From: Adlercreutzia sp. ZJ473
GTDB taxonomy: Bacteria > Actinomycetota > Coriobacteriia > Coriobacteriales > Eggerthellaceae
DNA length: 34,912 bases
Direction: 5' to 3'
NCBI RefSeq assembly: GCF_013185065.1
Contig: NZ_JAAVTO010000027.1
Location: 1 to 34,912 of the forward strand
Within the stretch, counting starts at the first letter, position 1, and every line of letters begins with the position of its first letter. Position numbers and translations under genes: made by a program. The notes under the pieces were generated by a model that saw only the letters and a list, made by a program, of their open reading frames with translations, did no database searches and was not told where the DNA came from. Of the stretch, positions 31,103 to 34,912 are shown piece after piece.

Positions 31103-31873
31103 TTAGCACGTGGTGGGAATCTCGGTGAGGTGCAGCTCGGTGGGCTGCGTGAGCGGGCAGCCGTCGATGCCCTTGGCCGCGAAGCCGAGCTTCGGCAGAA
31201 GCTCGTCGGGCGTGCCGGTGTCGGCCACCTGGCCGTCGCGCAGGAGGATGATCTCGTCGGCGAGCTGGATGATGCGCTCCTGGTGCGAGATGATCACGAT
31301 GGAGCGGCCGTCGCGCGCCGCGTGGATGTCGCGGAACGTCTCGGTGAGCCGGTCGAAGCTCCACAGGTCGATGCCGGCCTCGGGCTCGTCGTAGATGGCG
31401 AGCTGCGGGTCGCGGGCGAGGATGGTGGCGATCTCGATGCGCTTGACCTCGCCGCCCGAGAGCGACTTGTCCACCTCGCGCGTGAGGTAGCTCGCCGAGC
31501 ACAGGCCCACCTTGGCGAGGAACTCGTTGCAGGCGAGCATGGGCAGCTTGCGCCCGGCGGCGATGTCGAGCAGCTTCTTCACCTTCATGCCCTTGAAGCG
31601 GGCGGGCTGCTGGAAGCCGTAGCCGATGCCGAGCTTGGCGCGCTCGGTGATGCCCAGGTCGGTGATGTCCTCGCCGTTGAACAGGATCTGGCCGCTCGTG
31701 GGGCGCTCGATGCCCATGATGAGCTTCGCGAGCGTGGACTTTCCGCCGCCGTTCGGGCCGGTGATCACGGTGAAGCGGTCGTCGCCGATGGTCAGCGACA
31801 GCCCGTCGATGATGCGTTTCGCGGCGCCCTCCTCGGCGGGCACCTCGAACACGAGGTCTCTCAGTTCGAGCAT
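31103..31873 (-). CDS. SufC-like ATPase of Fe-S cluster assembly
   Basis: The 256-residue ABC ATPase has GPNGGGKST (Walker A, residues 39-47), YGFQQPARF (Q-loop) near 87, LSGGE near 140 with the SufC-specific VKRIEIATIL, and LAIYDEPEAGID (Walker B) near 160; these fit SufC. A C-terminal extension beyond normal SufC carries a Cys-containing tail (GCPLTQPTELHLTEIPTTC). It energises the SufBC2-type complex. It is the promoter-proximal gene of a two-gene unit, without SufS, SufU or SufE in sight, so the cysteine desulfurase must come from elsewhere or be unnecessary. ATG 31873 was chosen by family alignment; the SD is weak. Confidence 0.9.
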   Translation of the reverse strand: MLELRDLVFEVPAEEGAAKRIIDGLSLTIGDDRFTVITGPNGGGKSTLAKLIMGIERPTSGQILFNGEDITDLGITERAKLGIGYGFQQPARFKGMKVKKLLDIAAGRKLPMLACNEFLAKVGLCSASYLTREVDKSLSGGEVKRIEIATILARDPQLAIYDEPEAGIDLWSFDRLTETFRDIHAARDGRSIVIISHQERIIQLADEIILLRDGQVADTGTPDELLPKLGFAAKGIDGCPLTQPTELHLTEIPTTC

Positions 31874-31969
31874 GGTCGGGTATACTCCATCTCTCCTCGC
31901 GCGAGGCTTTGGCTGCGGGAGGGAGCACGCGCCTTCCCGCACCTCGCAAGACGTGTTTTTCACTGACCC

Positions 31970-31997
31970 ATTGTAGCCCCAATCGCGCAAAAGTCGA
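31970..31997 (-). promoter_or_regulatory. promoter of the suf genes
   Basis: On the minus strand TCGACT and TACAAT are separated by 16 bases; the predicted leader to the ATG is about 90 bases. No IscR- or SufR-like operator is evident. Confidence 0.5.
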
Positions 31998-32131
31998 CGG
32001 CAAACCCCCTGGGCGCAACGATATCCGACGCGGCTCCAAAGTAATGCCACAATTTCAGTAGCATTTAGGGAAGAGAAGGGGCAACGAAGGAGAGGGGGCA
32101 CGGCGTGCCGGCGCACGCGAAATGAAGGCTG

Positions 32132-32352
32132 TCGACTGAGCTCGACACCTTATCGGTTGCAAAGGTGCGAGAAATGCACGATCTGATACCGCACATGGCC
32201 TCAAATCAGTCAAAAAAATAAGCCTGAGCTAACGTCGATCAGGTATTTCGCGAAGGCATTCCGTCATCTCAACGCGCTCGCTTCCTTGGATTGGTATCAG
32301 ATCGTGCGTTTCTTGCACTTCGTCCAGCGAAAAGGCGTCGAGTTGACTGCGG
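32132..32352. repeat. long imperfect inverted repeat (MITE- or hairpin-like element)
   Basis: The inner arms, 32165-32190 and 32293-32318, are complementary at 24 of 26 positions (GCACGATCTGATACC is identical in both), and weaker complementarity extends outward to about 32132 and 32352 (CGAC-CCTT-TCG and CTCGAC blocks). The 102-base centre has no frame. This whole gap, 31998-32548, contains no gene I can support. Confidence 0.65.
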
Positions 32353-32517
32353 ACGGGACGAAAGGGGGAGCGGGTGGCGAAGGGGAGGTGCGCGGGTGGC
32401 AGGGCGGCTGGGCTTTCGGTGCGTTACCGCTTGGCGTCATGCGGGGAAAAGTTGGCAGCTGGGACAAGCCGCGCATGCGTGCGGGCTGAAATGCGGGTAG
32501 AATGGAGGGGAAACCAG

Positions 32518-32557
32518 CGCGCGGCGACGATGGGCGCCGCGCTTGCCATGCGATAAT
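32518..32557 (+). promoter_or_regulatory. hairpin and extended -10 promoter of the M16 gene
   Basis: TG-C-GATAAT (32549-32557) is an extended -10 with a perfect 8-bp GCGCGGCG/CGCCGCGC hairpin just upstream (32518-32541). Transcription from here gives a leader of about 24 bases before ATG 32586. Confidence 0.45.
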
Positions 32558-32585
32558 CCTGATGAGCTGAAAGGCTTGGGCCACC

Positions 32586-34912
32586 ATGAACGATGTCTTT
32601 TCCGCTGCCGTTCGGCACGGCTTCGCCGTCACGTCAACCGACGAGCTGCCCGAGATCGAGGGCACCGCCTACGTCATGCGCCACGCCGCCAGCGGCGCGC
32701 AGCTGCTCTACCTGCGAAACGACGACGCGAACAAGGCGTTCTCCATCAGCTTCAAGACGCCCGCGGCCGACGACACGGGCGTGTTCCACATCCTCGAGCA
32801 CTCGGTGCTGTGCGGGTCGCGCAAGTTCCCCGTGAAGGAGCCCTTCGTCAACCTGCTCAAGAGCTCGATGCAGACGTTTTTGAACGCCATGACCTTCCCC
32901 GACAAGACGATGTACCCGGTGGCCTCCACCAACGAGCGCGACCTGATGAACCTCATGGACGTGTACCTCGACGCGGTGTTCTACCCCGCCATCTACGAGA
33001 AGCGCGTCATCTTCGAGCAGGAGGGCTGGCACCTCGAGGCCGCCGACGGGGAGCTCTCCTACAACGGCGTGGTGTACAACGAGATGAAGGGCGCCCTGTC
33101 CGACCCCGACTCGGTGCTCTACGACGCGCTCTCGGCGGAGCTCTTCCCCGACACCACCTACCGCTTCGAGTCGGGCGGCACGCCGCGCGCCATCCCCGAG
33201 CTCACCTACGAGGCGTTCCTCGACAGCCATCGTCGCCACTACCGCCCCGACAACAGCTACCTCATGCTCTACGGCGACCTCGACCTCGAGGCGTTCCTCG
33301 CCTTCATCGACGAGGAGTACCTCGCCCCGCTCGCGGCCGAGGAGCGCGGGCCGCTGCGCGCCAACCCGCTTGAGGAGCAGGCGCCGGTGGTGAGCACGGG
33401 CGTGCGCAAGCTCATGTCCACGGCCCTCGAGAACGCCGGCGTGGCGCTCGGGTACGTGGCCGGGCGCGCGTCCGACCGCGAGCGCCTGATCGCGGTCGAC
33501 ATCCTGCTCGACGCCGTCATGGGCTCGAACGAGGCGCCCCTGAAGCGCGCGCTGCTCGACGCGGGGATCGCCGCCGACGCGGTGGCGTACCTCGCCGACG
33601 CGGTGCTGCAGCCCTTCGCCGTGATCCAGCTCAAAGGCGCGCGCCCCAAGGCCGCCGCGCGGTTCCGCGCCTGCGTCGAAGAGCGCGCGCGTGAGCTGGC
33701 TGACGGCGCGCTCGACCACGCGCTCATCGAGGCGGCGCTCTCGCACGCCGAGTTCGCGATGCGCGAGCGCAACTTCGGCTACGCCGACGGCGTGGTGCTC
33801 GCCATGTCGAGCATGGCGGGCTGGCTCTACGACAACAGCCTGGCCACGGCGTACCTGAGCTACGAGAGCGCCTTCGCCAGCCTGCGCGCGAAGATCGACG
33901 AGGGCTACTTCGAGCAGCTCCTGCGCGAGCTCGTGCTGGAGAACGCGCACTTCGCGGAGGTGGAGCTCGTGCCGTGCGAGCGCGACGAGGAGGCGGACGC
34001 CCGCGAGCGCCTCGCGCGCATCGCCGCGGGCTTCGGCCCCGACGACTTCGCCGCCGTCGGGCGCGCGGTGGCCGCCCTGCGCGCCGCGCAGGAGGCGCCC
34101 GACGCCCCCGAGGACGTGGCGAAGCTCCCGCAGCTGTCCGTGGCCGACATCGGCGAGGCGCCGGCCGAGGGCGCGTTCTGCCTGGAGGAGAGCGCGTCGG
34201 GCGCGTGCCTGCGCCACGACGTCCACACGCACGGCATCGCGTACGCCTACCGCTACTTCGACCTGGGCTGCCTTGCGTTCGAGGAGCTGCCCTACGCCAC
34301 GGTGCTCGCCCTGGTGCTCGGGCGGCTCGGCACGCGGGAGCACACCGCCGCCGAGATCGACATGATGGCCCAGAGCAAGCTGGGGAACTTGAGCTTCTTC
34401 GCCGAGGTGCACGAGGACGCGCGCGACCGCAGCGCGTTCTTGCCGAAGTTCGTGGCGAGCTCGTCGGCTTTGGCGGAGAACGTCGAGCACATGGCGCTCA
34501 TCGCCGACGAGGTCCTGCACGAGACGGACTTCAGCGACCACGAGAAGATCCGCGACATCCTCACGCAGAAGCGCGTGGGCATGGAGCAGGGCTTCGCGAC
34601 GGCGGGGCACAGCGTGGCCATGGCGCGCGTGGCGTCGTACTACCTGCCCGCGGCGATCGTGCGCGAGCAGCTCGGCGGCGTGGACTTCTACCTGTTCCTG
34701 CGCGACCTGCTCGACCGCTTCGACGAGCGCGCCGACGCGCTCGAGCGGAAGCTGCGCGAGCTGGCAGGCCGCCTGACGGCGGGGGAGGGCTGCCTGCTGT
34801 CGTTCACGGGGACCGACGAGGACCTGCGCCGCTACCGGGCCGCCGGCGCCGCGCGGGGCGAGGGCGGGGTCGGCGTGCCCGCATGCGGCGACGACGCGCC
34901 GGAGGCCGCGAC
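32586..34912 (+). CDS. M16C-type zinc metallopeptidase (PreP/insulinase-like), 5' part
   Basis: The frame is open to the window edge: 775 residues of what is probably a protein of about 960-1000. Residues 68-72 are HILEH, the inverted zinc motif HxxEH, followed by SVLCGSRKFPVKEPF, and the third ligand, Glu166, lies in VVYNEMKGAL at the spacing seen in PreP-type (M16C) peptidases. PVASTNERDLMNLMDVYLDAVFYP and FESGGTPRAIPELTYEAF are also characteristic. It degrades small unfolded peptides inside a clamshell in the cytoplasm. The N-terminal and inactive C-terminal halves are linked near residue 480. ATG 32586 is preferred, with an AAAGG SD. It is preceded by the M16 promoter and not part of an operon. 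Confidence 0.9.
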   Translation, partial: MNDVFSAAVRHGFAVTSTDELPEIEGTAYVMRHAASGAQLLYLRNDDANKAFSISFKTPAADDTGVFHILEHSVLCGSRKFPVKEPFVNLLKSSMQTFLNAMTFPDKTMYPVASTNERDLMNLMDVYLDAVFYPAIYEKRVIFEQEGWHLEAADGELSYNGVVYNEMKGALSDPDSVLYDALSAELFPDTTYRFESGGTPRAIPELTYEAFLDSHRRHYRPDNSYLMLYGDLDLEAFLAFIDEEYLAPLAAEERGPLRANPLEEQAPVVSTGVRKLMSTALENAGVALGYVAGRASDRERLIAVDILLDAVMGSNEAPLKRALLDAGIAADAVAYLADAVLQPFAVIQLKGARPKAAARFRACVEERARELADGALDHALIEAALSHAEFAMRERNFGYADGVVLAMSSMAGWLYDNSLATAYLSYESAFASLRAKIDEGYFEQLLRELVLENAHFAEVELVPCERDEEADARERLARIAAGFGPDDFAAVGRAVAALRAAQEAPDAPEDVAKLPQLSVADIGEAPAEGAFCLEESASGACLRHDVHTHGIAYAYRYFDLGCLAFEELPYATVLALVLGRLGTREHTAAEIDMMAQSKLGNLSFFAEVHEDARDRSAFLPKFVASSSALAENVEHMALIADEVLHETDFSDHEKIRDILTQKRVGMEQGFATAGHSVAMARVASYYLPAAIVREQLGGVDFYLFLRDLLDRFDERADALERKLRELAGRLTAGEGCLLSFTGTDEDLRRYRAAGAARGEGGVGVPACGDDAPEAA

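Noticed and set aside
32634-34610. 658-codon frame on the minus strand opposite the M16 protease
   Set aside because: It mirrors the codon positions of the real gene and shows Arg/Val/Ala/Leu bias without any domain; an antisense shadow.
1-34912. tRNA and rRNA genes, integrase and transposase genes
   Set aside because: I looked for tRNA cloverleaf and rRNA consensus, and for DDE or tyrosine recombinase motifs, and saw none. Mobility here is inferred only from composition, repeats and relics.

Overview
The window is a high-GC bacterial chromosome segment (roughly two-thirds G+C, with several GTG/TTG starts, strong Shine-Dalgarno sites and mostly short intergenic gaps). The gene content suggests a Coriobacteriia/Eggerthellales-type gut actinobacterium: a two-gene minimal SufC-SufB Fe-S system, LoaP-type NusG paralogs heading a polysaccharide operon, and many small toxin-antitoxin pairs. 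This taxonomic placement is inference; no rRNA or other marker gene is present.

Layout. 1-4.2 kb: the start of a SWIM/SNF2 helicase (minus strand, runs off the left edge), a DUF2974 alpha/beta hydrolase and a membrane GT2 glycosyltransferase. 4.26-4.93 kb: a RelE/Phd-type toxin-antitoxin pair on the minus strand. 5.0-21.2 kb: a polysaccharide operon on the plus strand. It opens with two different NusG-like antiterminators (5325 and 6222), each next to unusually structured DNA. Then come a WecA-type initiating transferase, two GT4 transferases, the CapE-CapF-CapG trio for UDP-N-acetyl-L-fucosamine, a DUF1796 protein, Wzy polymerase, an acyltransferase, Wzx flippase, a third GT4, a second acyltransferase and a UDP-glucuronate 4-epimerase. 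UDP-glucose dehydrogenase (ugd, 21.9-23.1 kb) supplies the epimerase's substrate. Together these genes predict a Wzx/Wzy-type surface polysaccharide containing L-FucNAc and galacturonic acid, probably acylated. The stretch 14.07-20.13 kb is clearly AT-richer than its flanks and carries the serotype-determining genes (Wzy, Wzx, GT, acyltransferases), a mosaic pattern typical of cassette exchange.

21.2-27.5 kb is an accessory island: an orphan CdiA-C-like nuclease gene between the epimerase and ugd, a two-gene DUF3800 operon, decayed second copies of the nuclease and ugd genes, a 67-bp direct repeat (66/67 identical) flanking 3.8 kb, BrnT/BrnA and HicA/HicB toxin-antitoxin pairs, an orphan HicB, and remnants resembling VapC and Phd.

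27.5-34.9 kb returns to core genes: ComF phosphoribosyltransferase, a strong candidate for a structured non-coding RNA (about 245 nt, closed by a long terminal helix and preceded by an extended -10 promoter), an orphan solute-binding lipoprotein, the SufC-SufB pair, a long imperfect inverted repeat, and an M16C metalloprotease that runs off the right edge.

The observations I consider most worth following are the paired NusG paralogs with their structured leaders (including a hairpin that would bury the ribosome-binding site of the first sugar-transferase gene), the 15-bp inverted repeats upstream of the operon, the DUF3800 two-gene unit, the duplicated and decayed nuclease-ugd module, and the structured RNA next to comF.
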